Positions 25,057-37,600 of a stretch of DNA of 64,000 nucleotides are shown here, piece after piece. Made by a program: the position numbers and the translations under genes. Source of the DNA: Tomocerus qinae (lineage: Eukaryota > Arthropoda > Collembola > Entomobryomorpha > Tomoceridae). The stretch lies in contig CM034548.1 of assembly GCA_020055645.1 (NCBI GenBank), forward strand, positions 24,292,201-24,356,200, read 5' to 3'. Position 1 is the stretch's first letter, and each line of letters opens with the position of its first letter. The notes beneath the pieces are model-generated. The model was given only the letters and a program-made list of their open reading frames with translations. It did no database searches and was not told the origin of the DNA.

Positions 25057-25246
25057 AGTAGAGGTATCGGTGTCCGTGATCTGGTCTGGACGCGTCAGGG
25101 TTTGGATTTTTTGTCGTCTGCATCAGATAAAAGATGAATTGGACGATGTGCTGACAGAGTCGGTAGACAGGAGCAAATTTGTAGCAGTCCTTCGTAGCTA
25201 CCTACCTACAGTGATCAAAGAGAAAGTACCTCAACGCCCTTCCTGA
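25057..25246 (+). other. Candidate terminal coding exon, unassigned or alternative complexin 3' exon
   Basis: A strong acceptor (TTTCCTCCTGCCTTTAG, ending 25056) opens a GC-richer block. A second acceptor (TTTTTTGTCGTCTGCATCAG, ending 25126) lies inside it. An open frame runs through IKDELDDVLTESVDRSKFVA, then AVLRSYLPTVIKEKVPQRPS, to TGA at 25244-25246. The end looks like a real protein C-terminus and is reminiscent of the amphipathic YLP-containing tail of vertebrate complexins, but this is weak. If complexin exon 3 (phase 1) were spliced to the AG at 25132-25133, the frame would continue as T-N-ELDDVLTES. Spliced to 25057 it would stop after one residue. No other exon of the same gene was found, so function is unknown. 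Confidence 0.3.
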
Positions 25247-26230
25247 CCGTAGATGTAATACCCGGGTGAGACACACATAGGAAAGAGAAGGGAACGGAAC
25301 AAATGCCATTGACATTACTGTGGTAGGTAATTGTAAATTGTATTCTGTATGGCACTCCCTGCTAAGGGAAATTATACTTAAATACTTAACTTATAGGCAC
25401 TGGGACATAAAAAAGACGCAAAGAAAATGCAGCATTAACTTTGCCTTGCACATAAAACTGGAAATAATTACACTTAGGTACACTATACATTATACTTAAA
25501 GACACTTGGGTACATACTTGGGACATGCCACTAATGTTTACGCAGTGCATATTATAAGACTAGATTATTAACTCAAAAACTCTCTACTTAGTTGACAAAT
25601 TAAGTCTTTTTTAATTTGGTCACCATTTTTACATGCAAAGCTACAATTTTCTTTTTAGGTTTGATATAGAGATTTTGTGGGCTAGTTTAGTACTGTCTGA
25701 ATTATAATAAGCACTGCAGAACTGCAGAACAGACTCCAAATTTAGAAGAATTAGTACACAGCACACGTGAAAATAATTAGTGCAGTAAGCACACATGACA
25801 TGAGATCGAGAGCCCATCCTCACTCATTATTACATGGAACTATAGTCTCCTAGTTGTAATCATTTGCCAGGTTTTAGACGTGTAGCAAAATAGTCCTAGT
25901 TGAAGAAATACCTATTTAAGAAAACAGGTAAATAAGTGTAGAATACAATATATGTACTTATACATGGTAGAGTAAAATAAAGTAGTGGACACTTATTAGC
26001 TTAGGTATAGGGGAAGGTATTGTGAAAACTAAATATGTACAGATTGTAGGTAGGTATATGTTGATAGGGGCGTGTGATCCTATTTAGTAGGTCGACGACG
26101 ATACATACATTATGATTAAAACATTAAAATATATGTACATAGTGATATTATTGTTACTGAAATGGGGATTAAGATATTCTGTGAAAGTTTATGACCAAAT
26201 AGTTAGAGTTAATCAATAAGCTAGCTGTTT

Positions 26231-26341
26231 GTTCGGGGGTTGCGGAGTCACAGTTGGTAGTCGTCGTTGTCGCCGTCGGGTCAGAGTGCGCCCTCCAGTC
26301 GTCTGCCGTTCGTTCGTACGACGAGAAGCTCAAGTCCACAG
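26231..26341. other. CpG-rich patch, possible exon or promoter
   Basis: About 110 bases with many CG dinucleotides (GTCGTCGTTGTCGCCGTCGG and neighbours) in DNA that is otherwise CpG-poor and AT-rich. Frames are open on both strands here (plus ESQLVVVVVAVG..., minus VDLSFSSYERTADD...), so no coding strand can be chosen. It could be a non-coding first exon, a CpG-rich promoter or a short exon. Confidence 0.25.
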
Positions 26342-29300
26342 GAATGTCTTGTCCATTCTCTTTACTTCAAATCCAACACACTACACACAGCAAGGAAATC
26401 AATCCATCTTATCCAATAAAATCAATCGAAACGAAACGTTCATCCATGTCTTTGTTATTCCGCTCTCTCTTTCTCCTCCATGATGCGTTCTCAGATTTAG
26501 TCAATACTTTTCCCATAGTCCCAATCATGTCAATAACATCTAAATGCGTATAATATTACCTAAGTTACATTTACCTACCATGGAATATTTTGCTCACTAT
26601 TGTAAAACTGAACTAACTACTCACTAAAATACTGAGAGAAGATAAAACATCACACCATAAATTATATCAGTGAAACTCCCATTATTCATCTAACATTACC
26701 CACATGAAATAACAATCATCAACATAAGAGTAACTAGTAACTAATAAATATTGTGCAGCTCAGTTGGAATTATAAACTTCTTGAGTTACCCCATTTATTT
26801 TTTAATTAGTGTTTTTTAAATAAATCCCAATGTTGTAAATACTTTTACAAATAAGAATACCTACATGAATTAATTGCGAATATTTTAGTTGGAGAATTGA
26901 ATGCTGTATTATTATGAGTAGAGTAGAAAAGGTAACCTATTTCAGTGACTATATGGGGTTGATATAAATGGTTATTGTATATGGTGTCATATAAAGAACA
27001 CGTGTCAAGTCAGTTTGACTCTCGGCTCATTCATAGAGTAAATAAATTCTAGCAGCAGCATAAACTAAGTAAGTATATCTAAGTTAAAATAAACGGAAAA
27101 GTAAACATGAAAAAATGGAGAAAAGAAATGACACTTTCACCAAAAGATCCAACCCAACGAAAAGTAATTCGAGGGGTAGGGAAGTTCAAAGTTGACTTGA
27201 CTTTGTTGTAATCTGTTGGTTCTCTCCTTGACTCGGATGACCTTCTGACTTGTCTAAATGATGCTTGAGTATAAAAGGGAAGTTAGTGTTACGTATGTGA
27301 GAGATTGACATGGAGACAGACAGTCAAGCTAAAAGTTACGAGCAAGTCTAACTCTTTTAACTAAATTTAATGCGAGTGGTAAAGTTAAGTTCCTAAGTTT
27401 CTACCGAACTGTGTAACTAACTAACTACTGAGTAATCTAACTAAATTGAGAGCGAGCGTCTTACTGTCTTGGTCTTGTCTTGGGATAAAATATTATGAAT
27501 TAGTTATGTAAGTATCAAAGGAACCTACTTACACAAGTGAGTACGTGTACAGATGAACTGTATATAAGGTACATATTTAATAGGCTATAATGTGAAAGTA
27601 TCCATTTACAGAGAATTAAAAGATTAAACGAATCGTAGATACATACTTTGTAGAGTACATACAGCTAAACTTATACAGACATAGATTATACCAGTCTATT
27701 GTAATTTGTAAATGTAGGTACTATGTACTAGTAGTATGATAATGTACTTAATAAAATGGATATATGTCTCAGGCGGGTTTGTCCACGGACGAGATTGTAT
27801 AATCCAAATACATTATTTACGAAGGAAGATGAAGATCAAATATCGTTACTTGTCATAAATTTAACAACACCACATAATCAGCTTTCATCTTTCTGCCTAA
27901 ATGGTGTCTAGGGTTCATAAAATGATTTACCTAGTAAAAGGTGTATACAGTTTGGCGAGTGGAGGAACGTGTCTGAGTGTGCATATATACTATAAATAGT
28001 ATATAGAGGTATAATATTATTATTATAATAAATGTATTAGTACGTACGACTAGGAACTAGATTGGTAAGGATACTTTAAAGAGAATTGTTAAATCTTTGA
28101 TGATAGATACTATTTATTGTTATATATTGTTACATTACAATTAATAAATGCTATGGACTTATGGAGACAGTTACGTGCACGAGGGTTCACATTTTGACAT
28201 GAGTTGATGAAGTGGAGTAGATAAGGAGTAAAGGTGGGAGGAGCGCCGAGGATAAGTTGAGACAAGACATCGGCGGCAGGGAAAGAAACATCAGAAATCG
28301 TAGGATGCCATCACACGTTGGACACGCTAGCACATAAATTCATACTTGGATAGAAAACAGAAGAATGAGATGAGATTCGGCGTCTATCATGTGTATCCTG
28401 TGACTTTCCGATTGCATGATACAAAGTTACATCCATGATTCACTAGCTGATTTGCCTTAAACACAAACGAAAAGTTATTTCCTTTCGATATAGTTGTCAT
28501 TCTATCATACATCATAAGACAATGATGATGAATTTTTTAAAATAGATAAATTCAATCGACTGATTTCCTAGTTGTAAATGTAAAATTGCTAACTTCAACC
28601 ATTGTACGTATTGTAATATGACAACTAACTGGAACGTATTGGGAGAAAATTAGACCACCAATTAACACACTAACTAACTACTAACATGTATGTTATACAA
28701 TACAGTGTGTACTAATATTAGTACTACTACTACATAAAAATAACTAGAGTTTACTAGTGGTCATTCGAGTATACTGTTGTTGTAGCGAAATGACAATTGT
28801 GATGTGTGTCTTGTTTGTGTGTAATCTAATTCTAAGAAAACTATAAGAAATGACATATACCTTACGTTAGTATGTACTTCTATCACATAATCTGTAGACG
28901 TGTCTCTTGAATTGCTGGATTTCCTTTCCTCTCCTCATAGTAGTCTCGTTGTTCTCTTATGTAATGGATGAAAGCTTAGCGGATATTGCATACAATCGAA
29001 AGTTTAGTTAGTTAAAAATAAATGTCATCTCACTCAGATGAAATATCAAAAATATTATTGTAAAATTGTAATCAAATGAAGGCATCAGAAAATGTTCAAT
29101 TGTCAAGAATAAATTAACCCACAGAATGTTCTGTATATAATAATATGTGCATATTAAAATTCTATGATGTTATCTCTTTCTATATTTATTCGCATTTCAA
29201 TAACCGACTCCTTCAGTAGTTGAATTTACAACAAGCATCAGAATAAAGCCAGCCAACCACCTTTAATGAAGACAGCGTTCAAAATGTGTCGTCATTTAAA

Positions 29301-30121
29301 TATACATTTATGTAGTGTGCTGTACTGTAGTAGGTACATATTGACATAATAAGTATTTGTGTAGTGTCAAAAGAGAAAATAAAACATGTTTTATTTTACA
29401 GAAAAGACAAGTCTGTCTACATCTGCGCAATAAGTTTTTTAAGGTGCTATTTGTTCTAAATATGTATGTTCCTTATGTAAACTATAGTTGAGTTCCGTTG
29501 TAGTAGTTATTGGGAAATAAATGCCATTATTTATTATTCTGAATTCTAACTGTAAGGTTGAGTGCTATTCTGTCATTTGTGTTGCCAACCTCTCACAACA
29601 CCATCGTCGCCATTTCGAAATACAAATAATTCCGAAGTGAATGTAAAGACAAAAAGATGAGTCAATTACTTTTAATCCCCAGTATCAGACAGCCGTGTAT
29701 GTAGTTTGAACGATTATTAGTTACAAAATAAAATGAACATTGTTAAATGATGAAGTAAATTTCAGATTCATCTAAATTTCATTTCGCATCATTCTTTCAT
29801 GGAAATTCATTATCTTGACACATCTGCTACATTACACTTACACACCAAATACATGTATCTCTAAAGAATCTGTCTGTATGTTTGGATTCTATCTTGTTCA
29901 ACTGCACACAGACATAAGCAAAGTATGAAACCAACAAATAAATCAATTATCTACCTACTTGGTATCAGTGCATGTTCATGTAGTTCATTATCTACATAAC
30001 TACTACTTACATTACATTGAAAACTTTCTTTCGTGAAAACATTTTTGGCACAAAAAGATCTTTGAATAAAATAAAATCTGATAAGATGTGTACATAGATG
30101 AATTTTATCTCTCCTTTATAG

Positions 30122-30142
30122 CTGTCTGTCTGTCTGTCTGTC
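30122..30142. repeat. (CTGT)5 microsatellite
   Basis: Five tandem CTGT units in the intergenic region. Confidence 0.85.
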
Positions 30143-31390
30143 CTCTATGTAATATGTGAATAGGCACACGTTAACAATATTACGTATAATGTAGAAAGTT
30201 GTAATTTATTAGTGCCTAAATAAAATCTACCCCATGTTTATTTTCCCTCGGTTAACATGTACAGTACAAGTAGGAAAGTAACACGGAGAGATATAAAATT
30301 AATTTACATGCTACCTAAATGCTAAAAGTGTGTAATAAAATAAGAATTCATGGCCATGACATTGTCCATTATCACAATTTCCATGCCTATAAGTCCAAAA
30401 GAAAAGACAATGTCAGCACTTAAATTTCAGCTGAAAAATGTTATAGAGTTTAAACTTTATTTCAGTAAATTACAATTCCTTGTAACAAACAGGTACCTAA
30501 CAGGAATTGGTACATCAGTACATAAAGTAGTATAATATAATATGACCGAGCTCCGGTTGGCTCTCCGCACAATCATACATAACTACATACTCTACATTAG
30601 AATACACACTACACAAAAACACGTTGTGTTTAGTTTGAAAACATTGTAATGGTAGTATTTATTTAGTTATCTTCAGGTATATACTTGGACGTAATGAGAA
30701 ATATCACATATTCAGTTACAGATTGCATTTGATAGTTACCCTTTCTCTACTTACGGGACTCATCCTTTGAAAATGTGGATAACAACAATAGACAGAGGGG
30801 GAATTAATTATTGCTCTCGACAGAAACACAAATAAATGTTTTACAACTCGTGAATCGATGTTGCACCATGCATATCTTGTTTATACCTTTTGGATATTAT
30901 ATAAGTAAGCATTATTACATTCCGAACAAATTCATTTTCCTCGCACTTGTCCGCATTCCGTTGCTGACAATTCCACGAACTAGAATTATATCTATGTACA
31001 CACAACAACCAAAATAGTCGTGTAGTTAGTCGGCTTCTCTCCGTTGGTATTTGCAAATATAGCTACACAAGTCTATTCACTGAATTCCTGGGTATCGAGG
31101 AACGTGGAAAAACGAAGAGTCCGTAGTAGGTACAGTAACTTTGCACCAGTATGTAGTAGCAGAGGAGATGAAGGGTAACATTCGTTAAATAGATACATAG
31201 AGTAATAAAGTTGATGTATAATTTGCATAAGGGAAGTAGGTAGGTGTACACGTAGGTAGTAATGTGCACGGAGCCATGTTATTTATTTATATTTGTAACT
31301 ATGTAGGTAATATATTTAGGTAATATATTTCATGTTAGCATATAGATATAGTAGAGTAGGATAGCACAGGCATACATAATAGGCGTTCCA

Positions 31391-31396
31391 TTTATT
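31391..31396 (-). terminator. Candidate polyadenylation signal of BICDR
   Basis: TTTATT on the plus strand reads AATAAA on the minus strand, about 130 bases past the BICDR stop codon. No closer minus-strand copy was seen. Confidence 0.5.
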
Positions 31397-31523
31397 CGGT
31401 CCGTTCGTTTAGTTTCCTAGTTTTAGTATCAGTTTAACGCATTTAGGCGTATTAGATAGAGGGTAGACATGGATACGCGTACAATCGCATCCTATGTGTG
31501 TGGTAACAAACTGAATAAAAACA

Positions 31524-31691
31524 TCAACTATTGAAGTTTCTAAATATAGCTAAAAGTTTGTTTCGTTTGCTCTCAAATTGAGATGTAGTCGGGACAGCTT
31601 CACTCACAGCTCTTGCCCTTGGAGGTTTCTCTTTTGTTTCTTGATTCAACTTTGTTCTCATCTGCTCATCTAGCAGTTGCTGCATATCAAC
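31524..31691 (-). CDS. Bicdr: BICDR last coding exon
   Basis: Residues 516-570 and TGA at 31526-31524. Begins VDMQQLLDEQMRTKL, continues through a basic, proline-containing linker (KEKPPRARA), and ends ESKRNKLLAIFRNFNS, comparable to the end of vertebrate BICDL1 (GKRLFSFFRKI). The conserved tail confirms that this is the true 3' end. Confidence 0.92.
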   Translation of the reverse strand, partial: VDMQQLLDEQMRTKLNQETKEKPPRARAVSEAVPTTSQFESKRNKLLAIFRNFNS

Positions 31692-34600
31692 CTGAAACAT
31701 TTTAGTTAGTTAGTTGGTTATTGTATTGTATTGTGTGTAATTCAAGGAGAGCAGTCATCTGAACTGAACTCAGGTTCGTTCCTAGTCAACTTATTACGTC
31801 CACATTCATGAATTCGAAAACTTTATTTATATCTATATACACATCTATAGATACAATTAGGATATAAATATAAGCATTTCCTTATATTAATGTTAGCATT
31901 CTTCTCTATTCTAATGATTTACGCATACATACCATCAAACAGAATAAAATATTTATTCACAGGAATACCTCTAAGGTAAATGGGATATTATTGAATGAGT
32001 TTGGTTTTATGTATTGCTTTGTGAAACTTACCTGCCACTGCTCGAGTTGTTGGCTCAGTTGGATTTTCTGTTGAATTGCTTCCATTAGTTGACTATTGAC
32101 TTGCATCATGTCTATCCGAGTGCGAGCGACTTCAATTTCAGCCTTATTTTTCCTCTGGACCGCTTGGTCACGAAGTTCCCAAGCTTTTTTGACGATTTCG
32201 TCTTTGGCGAGGTGCGTTTCACTAAGATCTTTCTTCGCGTTGTCTCTCTCCTCCGAGACGGCAGACAACTCCGCTTCACGAATTGTAAGATGACCTATCA
32301 TCATAGTGAATCATTAGTGCTTAATCAAACTACAGGTTTGCCCATTTTTTATGACATCGTACTAGTGAGTTGGTTGATCTGTTCCTTCAGACGTTTGTTT
32401 TCCTCGCTCTTCTCTGCCACGTTGCGCTCTGCTTTGTCGAGGGACTCTTCTGCGGAATGTAACCTCATCTCCAGTTCAAGCTGAGACTTTACCTGACGAT
32501 TCTCAGTACCGTCAATCGTTGATAAGTCTCTCAGCAAAGATTTTAACTCATCCAAAGTAGAGTTCAATAGCCCTGGCTACATTTCCAAACAAAGTACAAT
32601 TAATATCAGCATATTTATTCCCCATAGACACCCTACATGACACATTTCCACTTTATTTATAGAGTCGTGCAGTCTATTAACTGTACATTTTGCAAATAAT
32701 TTACAGTAACAACGCAAAAGTCCTTCCTGTACCACATATTTACATATTCAATACTTTGGGAGTCTAAACCCTTTTTCTTAATTACTCTCACATCATCATC
32801 AGGAAGTTAAGAGCATTTTGTGAGCAATTATCTCTGGTTAGGGATATTGCAAAGCATAGAAAAGTATAGCCACCTTTTGCATTCAAATTAATGCGCACTG
32901 TAATTAATTCAAAAGTAACAATCATAGTTACATCATGATCAGTGCAGTAATAATAAATGGTGTCTTCCTACATGACTTCTTCTTTGTGACATACATAAGT
33001 AGCAAGAAATCTACCAGAAAAAACTCTTTCTATATTGGTAAATGATGTGTAGTTCATTTAGTTCATTAAAATAAACATCAAGGCTCTAACTTCAATGGGC
33101 TAAAGGAAGATGATGATGAGAGAGAGAGTGAGGGTTAATGAATGGAAATTTTTGATGTGTCATACTTTGATAATGACAGAAGCGTCATTTAGTGAAGTTT
33201 CCATGCTACTGCTTGTGTCTTCAGGCGATTTACTTTTCAGAGATTTCAGTTGATTACACATGGCAAGAATGGAGCAGTATGCCAGCCAGATTTCGTCTTT
33301 TAACTGTAATGTAAATAGTCGCAATATTAAGAACTGTTTCCACTCCTTTCGTACAGGAACGTACAAACATTTTAATTAAATATAAGTTGGTGCACAGAAA
33401 AGGCTTTAAATTCCCATCAAAAGCCTTTCTGTGCACAACTATGAATATTAAGTTGTTATTACGACACCAAAGAGACCTTCGGTACCTCTTTCAGGTGAGC
33501 GCTGTTTGATGGCAAAGCTTCGTCACATTCTATTTCATCTTCTTCACCTCCTATCCCTGAAGACGCAGCGGAAAGACCTGATGTCGTCCGGAAGTCCGCC
33601 GACAGTTCCAATTCATTTAAAAGAGAACGATTCACAGCTGCAGATCGGTTCAGTAATTCCAACCTAATTCAATAGAGACACAAAATTTCATTTACACCGT
33701 CCAAATCAATTTTCACAGCTAATCAGCTCAAATCCTTCGCCAATTGCATTTTGCTCTACATTCAAAGATGAAAACGTGCATTTCTTCCTCTTCATTCTTT
33801 TAGTAGTAGTACAGATAGGGATTTTATATCTAACAGATTAATAGCAAACATGTGCATAGAAGTTGCTCAACAATTAAAATTTGTAGAAATGCGGAATTTC
33901 ACTAACTATAATGCTTGAATATTTGTAACTTTGCATTTAACGAACCTTGTATTACCATCATTTGAGAAATTAGTGCACTTGTAGCAATAATTAGGAAAGG
34001 CAAAGAAGATTGTATACTTTTCAGAATTCCATTGCCCTCATTTGATATAATTTTTCTTTGGGTTTCTGCATTTATGAAAGTACACATTTGTGTGTAACAA
34101 TACGTACTTACATATGTCTATAGCCATTGTTAAGATCGATATCTTCTACATTAATGTTCATTGGCAATTGAGATTAAAAGTGTATCATTACCAAAAATCC
34201 CAGAGCATTGACACTGCAGTGATAACCAAGTTGGCTACTCTTTCTATGCATTCTAGTCCCTAGACTATAATAAAAGTGTTAACAGGGATTTTACTCATTC
34301 AAAGATCAAGTGTAATTATTAGATGCATATTCCATTTACAACAATATTTTCCATCCGGGTCTTACTAGTTAGGACAATTGTGGTGTCTATGCAATTTGGA
34401 AGGATTTGAAAAGAATCATTGATGCGAATATTTCGACAAAGCGGCGTTATGAGGAAGATAAGTAGGAATGAAGGTTGATATTGATGATAATATAGTACCG
34501 TGTACTCAAGGATTGGTTGGCAGCCTTCATCTCATCTACTTCATGTCGACTGTTATTAAGAAGCATCTCCTGCTCTCGATTTTGTCTTTCGAGCAATAGG

Positions 34601-37600
34601 ATCCTGTCCGAAGAATCATCCAAGTGATGGGAAAGACCTTCCTTTTCAGCCAAGAGAAGCTCAATTTTTCTTTCCAAATCAGTCTTCTTTTGTGATATGA
34701 TGGAAATCTAAGAAGTTAGATCAGAGGAATTATTAGTCTGTAGCACTAATATTTATAGCCGTGTAAAATATCTGAATTGTTCTCTAGACACGTTATCCTA
34801 TCTTTTGGTATTTAGCTAATTGCTATCCTATTGTATTATGAGAGCGATAAGAAAAGAAAGCTAACAGAGCGTAATGCTACAATTACGAGTTGGAAATGTA
34901 ATAACTAGAAGTATACTGCTCTGCCTATCAGTCTATGTAACCTAATGCAGTAATTAGCAATTAAGTGGCTAAAGGAAGGAAAAATATTTTGTCAATAGTT
35001 CAAATCGGATAATTATCACAGTATTGTGATGATTACACTATTTTTCACGGGTCGTTGGCTTTATATAACGGACAAATTCATATAACGGTTCCAAATATTC
35101 AGCTCTGCTCTATTCTCCTCTATTATGTACAGCTTTAATGCAAAATCTACTCGTGCTCGTCCTCAGGTAAGTGAACATACATGAACATAAAACTGCATCC
35201 TACATATCGTGGAGATCCTCTGTCTGATGTACATACATGGATGTTATTACACAGAATTCACAGGATCACTTTAATGCACTTACTCCACCGGAATGTGGTA
35301 TATAAGCCTTTATTATTGCTATGTAGGTACCTAATTGTAAATAAGCAATATAGTACATCACGAGTGCATTGTGATGCAGAATAACTTAATACAGGACTCT
35401 CGGAGCAGAACCGAACAGACGAGACCCACAAAGTAAGTAATACACATGCTAAAGTAGATTACTTTGTAACCTTATGCAGTTTCTCGTCTCTCTCTCCGCT
35501 CTGCTCTCCACTCCCCACCATTATTTGTTATTAAGGCATAATGTATACGAGAAAAAGTATAACTAAAAAGAATTTATCTAGTTACCTAATAATAATATCA
35601 TTTCATATAAATAGTATCGTAAAGTAGCAAAACTTGTCTATAGGTACACTCGCGTGTGTACTATTCTTATCATCCATTCATTTCTCCTTGAGCCTTGCAT
35701 TTTCCAAAATGCTTCACACATTATTCAACTTTACTACCTTGACTACTACCCCAACGGTCGAGCACAGCCGCTAAGCACAATATATTGCAAATAAGAACAT
35801 GTTTTGCCTGTTACATTATCCTAGTATTACATGAGACTTGGTATCTCAATAAATCAGCAACCTGGTTGCTCCATTATATAAATGTGCAATAATTGGCTGG
35901 GCACGAAATTGAGATATCAAAGGAATTTACCTCTTCACGTAGATTCTCTAGATGGCTCACATGATCGGACATAGCAACTTTCCTAATTGAGAACTGATCT
36001 CTTAGAGATTGTAGCTGAGACGTTAAGTTCTCTTCCTTCTTGGATGCCTCCTTAAGTTGCGTTGTCAGTCGTTGATTCTGCTCTGTCAGCTCATTAAGCA
36101 ATATCGTCTTTTCCCGATCCGAGTGCTTCATAAGTCTCTGCTGGTCTTCTAGGTCTCTTTTAAGCTCATTGATATCTGACTGCAGCTCCGCCACTCGAAT
36201 GTCGTAATCCGACAGAGCAGCATCCAGTTTCCGCCGCAATTGGTATTTTTCTTGCTCCAACAACTGCAAATTTATAATCAAACGAATCAGTATTTATTCC
36301 AATCCCAACTGTAAATTAACTTTGACACTATAATTAAACCCAAACAAAAATTATGCATGGCACGTACTCCTATGGCATAATATATGTCTTTATAACAGCG
36401 TCTTCCCAATTTACCTTATATCTATTTAATTATTTCATAATATGTTTACAACTACTTAAAATACTCTTCGATTTCGAAAACGAATTGCCAATATACATAT
36501 ACATGTCTAATCTTTAGATATCGTGTACAATAAATAAAAGAGGATGAATAACAATAACACGTGTGTACATTAGCTATAATACTTTATATGGGATGTAAAT
36601 AGTGGGCTGCTACGTAAAAATAAACTGATATTACTCTGGCAGACGTATAGTAAGTGAGTTACTTTTCAATGTAAAGACATGTAGTTAGGCATGTCGTGTC
36701 ATGTCTCATTATATAATGCTAACTACCCTTATTACATGCCTTAGTAGCATTTACTGAGCTATGTAAAGATATTATATAGCCAAACAGGGATTTCACAGAT
36801 ATACCCCAATTACTAATGCATTTTTCATGAATTTCAATCAAACGAATGTATATATAGGACTTGAATGGTATAATAAGCGAAGCCGTAGATTGACGTGTAC
36901 TAAATATACGCATGGTTATCTCTAATAAAAATAATTCCGTATAGAATCCACTAATATGGTACACCATGCTATGCCAGTCACAACTTAATCGCAAGTCCCA
37001 ACCACAAAAATAAGGAAAATGCTGAGAAGTGTGAGTAGACTGATGCAATCACCTTTACATTTACTTTACATAACTTTACATGTAATTCACTGCTAAAAAA
37101 ATATATATTTATTTAACTGTGTTAACATTGCAGATTGATTGGACGTTAGTTACTTAAATCAAGAGCAAGACCACTCCACTTTGTTTCATCATCTCATCTG
37201 GATTTTATTGGAGAGAAAAAAAAGCAGAGTGTAATTTCTATTCGAGAGAGCTATTATTATGACTGTAAAAGTCTGTCTTTGAGTGAGACTGAGCAATGCC
37301 TACTCGACATACTACACCACATTTATTAGATATTTTATTGGTATTTATATGTCAATAAATAAGGATTGGTGTTACTTGGTTGGTCAGTGTTGATGGCTCA
37401 ACTAATGCAAACCACTAAATTAGTTGGAAAACATTTATTATTATAAGGATTTGCATGTAGACAGAGGCTTCCCTATAAAATTAGCATTTATACAAGTATA
37501 CAAGTATGCTAAGTAATGTAATCATTAGTCAGAGTAGTGACATCACTATGTGAAACGTAATTTGGGATAAGGATAACTTATGGGAGTGAAATAATTATAA

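Larger units (their letters stand above)
17852..31523. other. Intergenic region between convergent complexin and BICDR genes
   Basis: About 13.7 kb, mostly low-GC DNA with microsatellites. From 18400 to 18800 the plus strand is C/T-rich. Three GC-richer patches (21.5-22.3 kb, 25.06-25.26 kb, 26.23-26.34 kb) have exon-like features and are listed separately at low confidence. I see no recognisable protein family and no transposon with clear ends. Confidence 0.6.

Noticed and set aside
32089..32484. 131-residue plus-strand open frame
   Set aside because: It is antisense to BICDR exons 6 and 7, which match a known family on the minus strand.
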